DNA of 9,160 bases from Kiritimatiellia bacterium (GTDB lineage Bacteria > Verrucomicrobiota > Kiritimatiellia > RFP12 > UBA1067), in contig JAFYQC010000075.1 of assembly GCA_017547265.1 (NCBI GenBank), positions 1 to 9,160 of the forward strand, written 5' to 3'. This document shows, piece after piece, positions 1-6,308 of the stretch. The position numbers and the translations under genes were made by a program. Numbering within the stretch: the stretch's first letter is position 1; the number at the start of each line of letters is the position of its first letter. The notes beneath the pieces are model-generated. The model did not search any database. It saw only the letters and a program-made list of their open reading frames with translations, and was not told where the DNA came from.

Positions 1-86
1 CCGATCTCGCCGCGAAGCGCAAGGCCAAGGTTGCTGAGGCCGAAGCCGCTGTCGCTGCCGCCGCCGAGGCGCCCAAGGCGGAGTGA
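1..86 (+). CDS. rpsB: C-terminal tail of probable 30S ribosomal protein S2 (partial, 5' end outside window)
   Basis: The frame ending in TGA at 84-86 is open to the window start and reads a 27-residue tail, starting DLAAKRKAKVAEAEAA and ending APKAE, rich in Ala, Lys and Glu. Such a low-complexity charged/alanine tail is common at the end of ribosomal protein S2 in some bacteria. The identification rests mainly on the very widely conserved order rpsB-tsf, since the next gene is a clear tsf. The diagnostic S2 core is not in the window. Codon use (AAG, GCC, GAG) matches tsf. Confidence 0.7.
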   Translation, partial: DLAAKRKAKVAEAEAAVAAAAEAPKAE

Positions 87-99
87 CATTGGAACGGAC

Positions 100-119
100 G
101 GGGAAACCCAGGTTTCCCC
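100..119 (+). promoter_or_regulatory. Strong hairpin in the rpsB-tsf intergenic region
   Basis: A perfect inverted repeat, GGGGAAAC then CCAG then GTTTCCCC, gives an 8-bp stem with a 4-base loop. It lies 13 bases after the rpsB stop and ends 35 bases before the tsf start. No T-run follows, so it is not a standard intrinsic terminator. An attenuator, processing site or mRNA 3'-end stabiliser that adjusts S2 relative to EF-Ts output would fit, but the role is inferred. Confidence 0.6.
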
Positions 120-154
120 GAACCCCATCAACAAGGAATGAAAGGTTTTTGAAA

Positions 155-988
155 ATGGCTATCACAATTCAGCAGATCAAGGAACTCCGCGAGGCGACCG
201 CCGCCGGAATGGGCGCCTGCAAGGAAGCCCTCACCGCCACTAACGGCAACATGGAAGAGGCCGTCAAGTACCTCCGCGAGAAGGGTCTCGCCGTCGCCGC
301 CAAGCGCGTCGACAAGGAGTCCAAGCAGGGCATCGTCGCCCTCGCCGTTGCCGACGACAAGAAGTCGATGGCGCTCGCCGAGATCAACTGCGAGACCGAC
401 TTCGTCGCCAAGACCGAGGCGTTCATCAAGTTCGTCGACGACGCGGCCAAGGTCGCGCTCGAGGGCAAGGACATCGAGCAGACGCTCAACGACGACTACA
501 AGATGCTTCTCACCAAGACTGGCGAGAACGTCAAGATCCGCCGCAGCGAGCGCTACACGCTCGAGGGCGCCGGCTGCCTCAGCGGCTACATCCACATGGG
601 CGGCAAGATCGGCGTTCTCGTCGAACTCGCGTGCGACAAGCCCTGCGAGAAGCTCGACGAGGCGGCGCACATGGTGTGCCTCCAGGTCGCCGCTAACGCG
701 CCTAAGTACGTGAACCCCGCGGACGTTCCGCAGGCCGAGATCGATGCCGAGATCGAGATCAAGCTCAACGCGCTCAAGGAGCAGAAGGGCAAGCTCCCGC
801 CCGAGCAGGCTCTCGTCGGCATCAAGAAGGGCATGGCTTCCAAGTTCTGCACGCAGATCTGCCTCGTCAAGCAGGACTACGTCGCGGACGGCGAGCAGAC
901 CGTCGAGCAGTACCTCGCGTCCGTCGCGAAGGAAATCGGCGCGCCTATCACGGTGAAGCGCTTCGCGCGCCTCCAGCTCGGCGCCTAA
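155..988 (+). CDS. tsf: Translation elongation factor Ts (EF-Ts)
   Basis: EF-Ts is the guanine nucleotide exchange factor that releases GDP from EF-Tu in the cytoplasm. The protein is 277 residues, close to the usual length (about 280). Residues 1-54 form the N-terminal UBA-like domain (IKELREATAAGMGACKEAL, then LREKGLAVAAKR). The hallmark TDFV at 81-84, within INCETDFVA, carries the Asp-Phe pair that inserts into EF-Tu. The dimerisation domain follows, with GGKIGVLVEL and a C-terminal ICLVKQDYV stretch where most homologues read LLEQPFV. The ATG at 155 is preferred over the in-frame ATG at 83 because the family starts at MAITIQQIKELR, AAAGG (141-145) is a Shine-Dalgarno 9 bases upstream, and the longer form would translate the intergenic hairpin. 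Leucine is almost always CTC and never CTG, as expected of a highly expressed gene here. It has eight cysteines, rather many for EF-Ts. Confidence 0.97.
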   Translation: MAITIQQIKELREATAAGMGACKEALTATNGNMEEAVKYLREKGLAVAAKRVDKESKQGIVALAVADDKKSMALAEINCETDFVAKTEAFIKFVDDAAKVALEGKDIEQTLNDDYKMLLTKTGENVKIRRSERYTLEGAGCLSGYIHMGGKIGVLVELACDKPCEKLDEAAHMVCLQVAANAPKYVNPADVPQAEIDAEIEIKLNALKEQKGKLPPEQALVGIKKGMASKFCTQICLVKQDYVADGEQTVEQYLASVAKEIGAPITVKRFARLQLGA

Positions 989-996
989 TTCCGCGC

Positions 997-2256
997 ATGG
1001 CGGTGCTTATCGCATTGCCGGCACTGTTTCTGCTCTCGGCGTTCTTTTCCGGGGCGGAGACAGTGCTCTTCTCTTTGACGGGGGCTCAGCGCGAGCGCAT
1101 CCGCGCGAAGAGTGCTGCCGATGATGCCCTCATCACCAAGAGTCTTGCCGACAAGGCGGTCCTTTTCTCGACCTTGCTCGTCGGCAACACTCTCGTAAAT
1201 TTCGCGATTTCGACGTTCGGCTTCCTCGCTTTCCGCGCCTATGTCCCCGGCGGGAGCTGGCTTGCCGTTCCGTCGATGACGATTCTCCTGCTCGTCTTCG
1301 GCGAAATAACTCCGAAGCGCCTAGCCCTTAGGTATGCCGAGCAGCTAGCGCCGCCATGTGTGCGGCTCCTCAGGTTCTGGCGCATCGTCCTGCGGCCTTT
1401 TAACAATGTTCTGCGGCTTTCCTCCAAGGCGTTTGCGCCTGCGCTTGAGCGCGAGAGGCGGGCGCTTTCCGACGAAGAGCTTATGACGGTTCTCGAGTCC
1501 GCGGCGGAGAAGGACGAGTCGCTTGCCGAGGACGTAGAGATGATAGAGGGCGTCTTGCGCCTCTCCGAGACCCACGCGAACGACGAGATGACGCCGCGCG
1601 TCGACATCGAGGGTCTCGACCTCGACCTTCCCGAAGACGCCCAGGCCGCCGCGCTTGCAAACGCTAAGCACCGCTACCTTCCCGTCTTCCGCCGCACGCC
1701 CGACGCGATAGAGGCCGTTCTCGACGTTCGCTCCGGAAAGAGGGAAGAGCCGATTTTCGTTCCTGAGAACATTACGCTCGACGACCTTTTCGTCGTCTTT
1801 GCGCGTAGCAACAAGCGTCTCGCCGTCGTCCTCGACGAATACGGCGGAACGGCCGGGATCATCGCCTTCAACGATGTCCTCGAGCTCATCATGGGCCCGA
1901 AGGTCTTCGGCGGCAACGCTGGCGACGAGCCGGCGATAGTCAAGAAGGGCGAGAACGTCTGGGAGATCGACGCGCGCGCGAGTCTCGAGGAAGTGAACCG
2001 CGAACTTGATCTCGAGCTCGAGGCCGAGGATGCCGATCGTCTCTCGGGCTGGGTCACTTTCCACGCCGAGAGGATTCCGCACGTCGGGCAGGAGATCGAG
2101 GCCGACGGATGCCGCGCGACCGTCCTCAAGCGTCGCGGCCGCCGCGTCACGCTCGTCAAGTTCGAGGTGCTTTCTCGCCCGACGACGACGTCCGACGAGG
2201 AACTCATCGAGGAAACCGACGCTGCCGTCGAACGGACAGAGGAGGACGACGCATGA
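997..2256 (+). CDS. CNNM/CorB-HlyC family membrane protein (DUF21 + CBS pair + CorC_HlyC domain)
   Basis: This is a full-length 419-residue member of the CNNM/CorB ('hemolysin family', UPF0053) group, some of which transport or regulate Mg2+ across the inner membrane. Residues 1-150 are the DUF21 membrane domain: a first helix running into SAFFSGAETVLFSL (14-27), a second around 55-80, a third around 88-105 ending in FGEITPKRLA. A cytosolic CBS pair spans about 195-305, with MTPR at 198-201 and the second CBS signature LAVVLDEYGGTAGIIAFNDV (275-294). The CorC_HlyC domain is about 311-393, followed by an acidic tail rich in Glu, Asp and Thr. The start lies 8 bases after the tsf stop and has no clear Shine-Dalgarno, suggesting translation by reinitiation from tsf; another start cannot be excluded. 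It overlaps the next gene, a shorter paralogue. The substrate cannot be told from sequence; the 'hemolysin' name is historical. Confidence 0.92.
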   Translation: MAVLIALPALFLLSAFFSGAETVLFSLTGAQRERIRAKSAADDALITKSLADKAVLFSTLLVGNTLVNFAISTFGFLAFRAYVPGGSWLAVPSMTILLLVFGEITPKRLALRYAEQLAPPCVRLLRFWRIVLRPFNNVLRLSSKAFAPALERERRALSDEELMTVLESAAEKDESLAEDVEMIEGVLRLSETHANDEMTPRVDIEGLDLDLPEDAQAAALANAKHRYLPVFRRTPDAIEAVLDVRSGKREEPIFVPENITLDDLFVVFARSNKRLAVVLDEYGGTAGIIAFNDVLELIMGPKVFGGNAGDEPAIVKKGENVWEIDARASLEEVNRELDLELEAEDADRLSGWVTFHAERIPHVGQEIEADGCRATVLKRRGRRVTLVKFEVLSRPTTTSDEELIEETDAAVERTEEDDA

Positions 2257-2897
2257 CGGTGTTCCTTCTCTTCCTCGCGGCGATTGCCGCGCTCCTTCTC
2301 GCCGCGTTCTGCGCCGGCGCGGAGACAGGCTTCCTCTCTGTGAGCCGCGAGCGAATCCTCCACCTCTCACGCGCGGGTGGTCGCAAGGCGAAGCTTGTCC
2401 ATGCCGCGCTTTCCGACATGTCGCGCACCTTGACGACGCTTCTCATCGGCAACAACCTCGCCGGCGTCGTGTTTTCGTCGGCTTCCGCCGCGCTTGCTAT
2501 CGAGCTCATTGGCGGCTCGCGCTTCGGTCGCGCCGCCTGGAGCTTTGTCTCGGCGCTTATCGTCCTCTATGTCTCCGAGTTCCTTCCGAAGATGCTCTGC
2601 GCCGCGCGGCCGCTTCACTACTGCCTCGGGATGGCGCGCCAGTATCGCGTGCTCGCGGCTATCCTGAAGCCCGTCGTTATGCTGCTCCTTGCCGTCACAA
2701 ACCTTTTTGTCCCGCGCAAGGACCCGAAGTACAGCGTCACCGCGAAGGACCTTATGCGGATACTCCGCGACCGCAAGGACGGCGTCTGCATCTCCGACTT
2801 CGAGAGTGCGCTCATCGGCCGCATCCTCGTCTGCCGCGCGAAAGGGCGTTTCATCACGTCCGAAGAACTCGTCGACGCAGTCCGCGACGTGGACTGA
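2253..2897 (+). CDS. DUF21-only CNNM/HlyC-like membrane protein (short paralogue)
   Basis: This 214-residue protein is related to the gene just upstream but contains only the membrane domain. The first helix leads into AAFCAGAETGFLSVSRERI (17-35), the DUF21 signature. TTLLIGNNLAGVVFSSASAA (61-80) and FVSALIVLYVSEFLPKML (98-115) correspond to the second and third helices, with SEFLPK replacing the usual GEITPK. A fourth hydrophobic stretch spans 138-153. The cytosolic part is a charged tail (about 155-214, DLMRILRDRKDG to VRDVD) with no CBS pair and no CorC_HlyC domain. The ATG at 2253 overlaps the previous stop as ATGA, and GGAGG (2241-2245) sits 7 bases upstream, so translation is tightly coupled. 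Two DUF21 proteins made together, one with and one without regulatory domains, suggest a heterodimer, since the family works as dimers; that is inference. Confidence 0.87.
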   Translation: MTVFLLFLAAIAALLLAAFCAGAETGFLSVSRERILHLSRAGGRKAKLVHAALSDMSRTLTTLLIGNNLAGVVFSSASAALAIELIGGSRFGRAAWSFVSALIVLYVSEFLPKMLCAARPLHYCLGMARQYRVLAAILKPVVMLLLAVTNLFVPRKDPKYSVTAKDLMRILRDRKDGVCISDFESALIGRILVCRAKGRFITSEELVDAVRDVD

Positions 2898-2911
2898 AGT
2901 CGCCTTGTTGC

Positions 2912-2940
2912 TTGAAAGCCCTGGGGATATTTGATACTCT
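2912..2940 (+). promoter_or_regulatory. Predicted sigma-70-type promoter of the alpha-galactosidase gene
   Basis: TTGAAA (2912-2917) is a 5/6 match to the -35 element. After 17 bases comes TACTCT (2935-2940), preceded by TGA as an extended -10. The hexamer alone is weak, but the surrounding TTTGATACTCTATCC aligns with the promoter in front of tRNA-Ser. Predicted transcription start is about 2947, giving a leader of about 47 bases. The -10 is enclosed by a perfect inverted repeat GGGGATA (2923-2929) and TATCCCC (2940-2946), a possible regulator site. Confidence 0.6.
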
Positions 2941-2978
2941 ATCCCCATTGTCAGGTAATGGCAACTTTCAAGATATTC

Positions 2979-2984
2979 AAGGAG
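2979..2984 (+). promoter_or_regulatory. Ribosome binding site that decides the alpha-galactosidase start
   Basis: AAGGAG lies 9 bases before the ATG at 2994, a near-perfect Shine-Dalgarno at good spacing. This favours 2994 over the in-frame ATGs at 2931 (upstream of the predicted transcription start) and 2958 (only a weak AGG close by). Confidence 0.7.
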
Positions 2985-2993
2985 ACAAATAAG

Positions 2994-5114
2994 ATGGCAC
3001 ATGTCGGAATTTGCGTCACCCCGATTGCGGCTGCGTTCGTGGCCCTGTCTGCCTTCACGGCGTCTGCAGACGCTCGCGTGTGGCTTGACGAGCTTTCGCT
3101 CGAGGAAATGTCGTGCGGCTGGAACTCCCCGAACAAGAACAAGTCGGTCGAGGGCAAAGCCATCAAGATCGGCTCGAAGACGTTTGAGCGCGGCGTCGGC
3201 ACGCATGCCACGTCGCTTGCGGTATACGAAGTCGACGGAAAGGCAATTGCCTTTGACGCGGATGTAGGTCTCGATGCGGAGGTGTTCCCTGCCGGTGCGG
3301 AATCCGCAAGCGTGAAGTTCTCGGTGATGGCCGACGCGCGCGTTGTCGCCAAAACCGAAGTCCTCAGGGGCAAGAGCGAGAGCGTGCATCTCCACGCCGA
3401 CCTCGCGGGCGCGAAGATAGTGGAACTGCTCGTGTCCGATGCGGACAACGGCGACACATGGGACCATGCGGACTGGGCCGATGCCTACTTCACGATGCAG
3501 GACGGCGCACGTCCCGTGCCTGCCAAGTGCGGCGGCGAACAACTTGGCATCCTCACCCCGAAGCCGCCGGCGTCGCCTCGCATCAACGGCGCGCGCGTGT
3601 TCGGCGTCCGCCCCGGGCATCCGATCCTCTGGCGTCTCCCCGTGACCGGCGAGCGTCCGCTGGAGCTTGGCGCGAAGAATCTTCCTGACGGCGCGACCTT
3701 CGATTCCGAGAAGGGCATCCTTGGTGGCGCGGTGGCGAAGGCGGGAACGTACGAGATCGAGTTCACGGCGGCGAACGCGAAGGGGTCGTGCAGCCGCGTC
3801 CTCAAGCTCGTCGTCGGCGACAAGATCGCGCTTACGCCGCCAATGGGCTGGAACAGCTGGAACTGCTTCGCTCACGCCGTCACCGGCAAGAACATCAGAG
3901 ATACAATAGACGTTTTCGACAAGTCCGGACTTGCCGACCATGGCTGGTGCTACGTCAACATAGACGACTTCTGGCAGAACAAGCCTTCCGCAAAGAACGA
4001 TCAGACGCTGCAGGGCCCAGAGCGCAACCCCGACGGTTCCATTGCCGTCAACAAGCGCTTCCCGAGCATGAAGGAGCTTGCCGACTACGCGCACTCGAAA
4101 GGGCTCAAGATCGGGCTCTACTCGTCGCCCGGTCCTTACACGTGCGGCGGATGCGTAGGCAGCTGGATGCATGAATGGCAGGACGCGAAGACGTATGCCG
4201 ACTGGGGCTACGACTACTTGAAGTACGACTGGTGCTCGTATGGCGGTGTCGCCGTCGGCGATGGGCATGGAAAGCTCATGCTGCCGTACCGGCTCATGGG
4301 CGAGGCGCTGAAGGCGCAGAACCGCGACATAGTGTTTTCTCTGTGCCAGTACGGCATGGGCTATGTCTCGACTTGGGGTGAATCTCTCGGCGGCAACTGC
4401 TGGCGCACCACCGGCGACATTACCGACACATGGAGTTCGATGTGGAAGATTCTCCACCAGCAGGCCGACTCGTGGCCGTACGCCCGCCCCGGCGCGTGGA
4501 ACGACCCCGATATGCTCGTTGTCGGTCGCCTCGGATGGGGCGCTCTCCGTCCGACACGCCTTACGCCCAACGAGCAGTACACGCACATGTCGCTTTGGTG
4601 CGTTCTCTGCTCTCCGCTCCTGATCGGCTGCGACCTCACGCAGCTCGACGACTTCACGATGTCGCTTCTCACGAACGACGAGGTGATAGAGACGAGCCAG
4701 GACGAGCTTGGCGCGCAGGCCGCTTGCGTGGCGCAGGGGCCGCGCGCCGAGGTGTGGGCGAAGCCAATGAGCGACGGATCTCTCGTGTTTGCACTCTTCA
4801 ACACATACCTCATGCCGACGCGCATCACCATCGATTTCGACGCGCTTGGCATAGAGGGCCGCTGGCGCGTGCGCGACCTCTGGCGGCAGAAGGACCTCGG
4901 CATTTTCTCGTCTGCGTACCATGCGGACGTGGAATCTCACGCAACGCACCTTGTGCGGCTTTTCCCGGAAAATGGCGCTGGTCTTCGCAAGGGCCTTGGC
5001 GACATCCGCGACAATGCCGTGTACAGGATGTACACCAACAAGCGCACGGTCGACAAGCCCGGCTATGTTGCGCCGTCCGGCCCTCCATGCGCCGAGTGCC
5101 CTCGTGGCCGATAA
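2994..5114 (+). CDS. Secreted GH27 alpha-galactosidase with NPCBM and Ig-like domains
   Basis: The enzyme is expected to hydrolyse terminal alpha-1,6-galactose from galactomannans, raffinose-type sugars or glycans, outside the cytoplasm. It has 706 residues. Residues 1-26 look like a signal peptide: a hydrophobic run IAAAFVALSAFTASA with an A-x-A site, but almost no positive charge before it. Residues about 28-170 are an NPCBM carbohydrate-binding module (VWLDELS, ERGVGTHATS, FDADVGLD). Residues about 195-275 form a He_PIG-type Ig-like domain (LPDGATFDSEKGILGG, AGTYEIEFTAANAKG). The GH27 barrel starts at LTPPMGWNSWN (280-290). The nucleophile should be D412 in KYDW and the acid/base D475 in RTTGDITDTW, by alignment with known GH27 enzymes; WNDPDMLVVG (502-511) is also typical. 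A beta-sandwich follows to about 660. The last 45 or so residues, rich in Pro and Cys, are extra and unrecognised. Starting at 2958 instead would add a Lys-rich n-region to the signal peptide. Confidence 0.94.
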   Translation: MAHVGICVTPIAAAFVALSAFTASADARVWLDELSLEEMSCGWNSPNKNKSVEGKAIKIGSKTFERGVGTHATSLAVYEVDGKAIAFDADVGLDAEVFPAGAESASVKFSVMADARVVAKTEVLRGKSESVHLHADLAGAKIVELLVSDADNGDTWDHADWADAYFTMQDGARPVPAKCGGEQLGILTPKPPASPRINGARVFGVRPGHPILWRLPVTGERPLELGAKNLPDGATFDSEKGILGGAVAKAGTYEIEFTAANAKGSCSRVLKLVVGDKIALTPPMGWNSWNCFAHAVTGKNIRDTIDVFDKSGLADHGWCYVNIDDFWQNKPSAKNDQTLQGPERNPDGSIAVNKRFPSMKELADYAHSKGLKIGLYSSPGPYTCGGCVGSWMHEWQDAKTYADWGYDYLKYDWCSYGGVAVGDGHGKLMLPYRLMGEALKAQNRDIVFSLCQYGMGYVSTWGESLGGNCWRTTGDITDTWSSMWKILHQQADSWPYARPGAWNDPDMLVVGRLGWGALRPTRLTPNEQYTHMSLWCVLCSPLLIGCDLTQLDDFTMSLLTNDEVIETSQDELGAQAACVAQGPRAEVWAKPMSDGSLVFALFNTYLMPTRITIDFDALGIEGRWRVRDLWRQKDLGIFSSAYHADVESHATHLVRLFPENGAGLRKGLGDIRDNAVYRMYTNKRTVDKPGYVAPSGPPCAECPRGR

Positions 5115-5157
5115 ACGGCCAAAGCGCATTGCAGTGCGCCCAAGCCGCAGAATGCGG
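5105..5157 (+). repeat. Three consecutive small hairpins at the end of the alpha-galactosidase gene
   Basis: Three perfect inverted repeats follow one another: TGGCCG-ATAAA-CGGCCA (5105-5121, the stop codon TAA lies in the loop), GCGCA-TTGCAG-TGCGC (5124-5139), and CCGCA-GAA-TGCGG (5145-5157). None is followed by a T-run. They may protect the 3' end or assist termination before the proB promoter. The third covers the place where a proB -35 element would lie (5142-5147), so it could instead be an operator. Function is inferred. Confidence 0.45.
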
Positions 5158-5161
5158 GATA

Positions 5162-5174
5162 TGGTATAATATCC
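5162..5174 (+). promoter_or_regulatory. Predicted extended -10 promoter of proB, giving a leaderless mRNA
   Basis: TATAAT (5165-5170) is a perfect -10 hexamer preceded by TGG (5162-5164, extended -10) and followed by ATCC. No -35 is visible at the 17-base distance. Only 8 bases separate the hexamer from the proB ATG at 5179, so transcription should begin about 1-3 bases before the start codon. GGATAT (5157-5162) and ATATCC (5169-5174) form a perfect inverted repeat around the element. Confidence 0.65.
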
Positions 5175-5178
5175 GCCT

Positions 5179-5937
5179 ATGAGAATCGTAGTGAAAGTTG
5201 GCACGCATGCGATCGCGAACAAGGCCGGGAAGCCCGACCACGCGGCGCTTAAGCGTCTTGTCGCGCAGTTGAGTTCCTTAAGGAAGTCCGGGCACGAAGT
5301 GTTCTTCGTCTCGTCGGGCGCAGTCGCCGCAGGCGTCGAGGCGCTTGGGCTCAAGTCGCGACCGGCTGACGTGAACGACGTCCAGATGTGCGCGGCCGTC
5401 GGGCAGGCGCGCTTCATCTACGAGTACGAGCGGCTTTTCGGCGGCCACGGCGTGAAGATCGGCCAGGTGCTTCTCACCCATTTCGACTTTGAGGACCACC
5501 ACCGCGCGCAGAACGTCAGGAAGTCCCTCGACCACCTCGTGCGCTCGGGGATCGTTCCGATCATAAACGAGAACGACGTCGTCGCGGACGAGGAGCTAAA
5601 GGGAAAGACCTTCGGCGACAACGATTGGCTGTCGTTTCTCATCGCGCGGCTCGTCAAGGCCGATGTGCTTGTCCTTCTCACGACCGTCGACGGTCTTCTC
5701 GACGCGCAGGGCAAGAAGATCCCGCGAGTCGATAGCTTCCGCAACATCGCGCGGCTTGTGCGCGCCGGCGAGAAGGGCTCGCTCTCCAAGGGCGGCATGG
5801 ATTCGAAGCTAAAGGCGGTCAAGGCCGCAGTCTCGTCCGGAATCGACACTTATGTCGCAAACGGGCGTAAGAGCGTACTCGCGCCGCTTCTCGCGGGGAA
5901 GCCCGTCGGGACTTTCTTCCCCGGCTCGGCACTGTAA
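5179..5937 (+). CDS. proB: Glutamate 5-kinase, short form without PUA domain
   Basis: ProB phosphorylates glutamate to gamma-glutamyl phosphate, the first step of proline synthesis, in the cytoplasm. The 252-residue protein is one amino-acid-kinase domain. Visible motifs are VVKVGT (4-9), VSSGAVAAG (44-52), AAVGQARFIYEYERLF (72-87), GQVLLTHFDFED (95-106), INENDVV (129-135) and FGDNDWLS (145-152), then KGGMDSKLKA and VGTFFPG near the end. D133 and N148 match the glutamate-binding Asp and Asn of E. coli ProB. The enterobacterial enzyme is about 367 residues with a C-terminal PUA domain; here the protein stops at the end of the kinase domain, as in several other lineages. Proline feedback acts on the kinase domain, so it may be kept. 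No proA is in the window. The ATG at 5179 has no Shine-Dalgarno; the TATAAT just upstream points to a leaderless transcript. Confidence 0.93.
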   Translation: MRIVVKVGTHAIANKAGKPDHAALKRLVAQLSSLRKSGHEVFFVSSGAVAAGVEALGLKSRPADVNDVQMCAAVGQARFIYEYERLFGGHGVKIGQVLLTHFDFEDHHRAQNVRKSLDHLVRSGIVPIINENDVVADEELKGKTFGDNDWLSFLIARLVKADVLVLLTTVDGLLDAQGKKIPRVDSFRNIARLVRAGEKGSLSKGGMDSKLKAVKAAVSSGIDTYVANGRKSVLAPLLAGKPVGTFFPGSAL

Positions 5938-5956
5938 TACGCTTCGAGGTGCCTAA

Positions 5957-6289
5957 ATGACGCTCAGGCTCAACGGAATAGACGTCGACTGCGTGATCGG
6001 GGAGCGCCCCGACGAGCGCACTCGGCTTCAGACGCTGCGCGTCGACGTGGAGCTCGAGATCCCAGACGACGCTGCAGAGACCGATTCGCTCTCCGATACC
6101 GTGGACTATGCGGCGCTGACGGAGAGGATTCGCGCTGCGCTCGCGTCTGCGAAGTGCCGCATGATAGAGCGCGCGGCGAAGATTGTGAAGGACATCTGCC
6201 TTTCCGACGCGAAGGTGCGTGCGGCGAGGGTCTCTGTCACGAAGTCCGGCGCGGTGCCGCATCTCGAGTCGGCTCAGGCGGTCTTGTGA
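5957..6289 (+). CDS. folB: Dihydroneopterin aldolase
   Basis: FolB converts 7,8-dihydroneopterin to 6-hydroxymethyl-7,8-dihydropterin and glycolaldehyde in folate synthesis; the family forms cytoplasmic octamers. The 110-residue protein has typical length (about 115-120). It starts with LNGIDVDCVIGERPDERTRLQTLRV, a version of the family's G-x-x-x-x-E-R-x-x-x-Q region, with E20 a likely substrate-binding residue. DTVDY (47-51) provides the conserved Tyr, MIERAA (69-74) matches the usual LIE motif, and K96 in SVTKSGAVP matches the catalytic Lys. The ATG at 5957 lies 19 bases after proB, with GAGG (5946-5949) about 7 bases upstream. It is probably co-transcribed with proB and the HAD gene. No other folate gene is in the window. 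Paralogous epimerases (FolX) look similar, so the exact reaction is slightly uncertain. Confidence 0.87.
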   Translation: MTLRLNGIDVDCVIGERPDERTRLQTLRVDVELEIPDDAAETDSLSDTVDYAALTERIRAALASAKCRMIERAAKIVKDICLSDAKVRAARVSVTKSGAVPHLESAQAVL

Positions 6290-6308
6290 AATTGGCTGGA
6301 GGACGACG

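Noticed and set aside
83..154. N-terminal extension of EF-Ts from an upstream ATG
   Set aside because: It overlaps the end of the rpsB tail, would translate the intergenic hairpin, and the family begins at residue M of the 155 start, which has a Shine-Dalgarno.
2006..2992. A 328-codon + strand frame across both CNNM genes and the following gap
   Set aside because: It is a different frame from the two well-supported membrane proteins and its translation is Arg/Ser/Pro-rich noise.
2898..2993. Possibility that CNNM gene 2 was shortened by a recent frameshift
   Set aside because: Fewer than 100 bases separate its stop from the next gene, and they hold a promoter and ribosome binding site with no CBS or HlyC remnant in any frame.
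2367..5417. A 1016-codon open frame on the - strand opposite the alpha-galactosidase
   Set aside because: Its translation is low-complexity Arg/Ala/Val/His-rich with no family motif, and it mirrors real + strand genes with clear domains. Long antisense open frames are expected where GC-biased third positions avoid stop complements.
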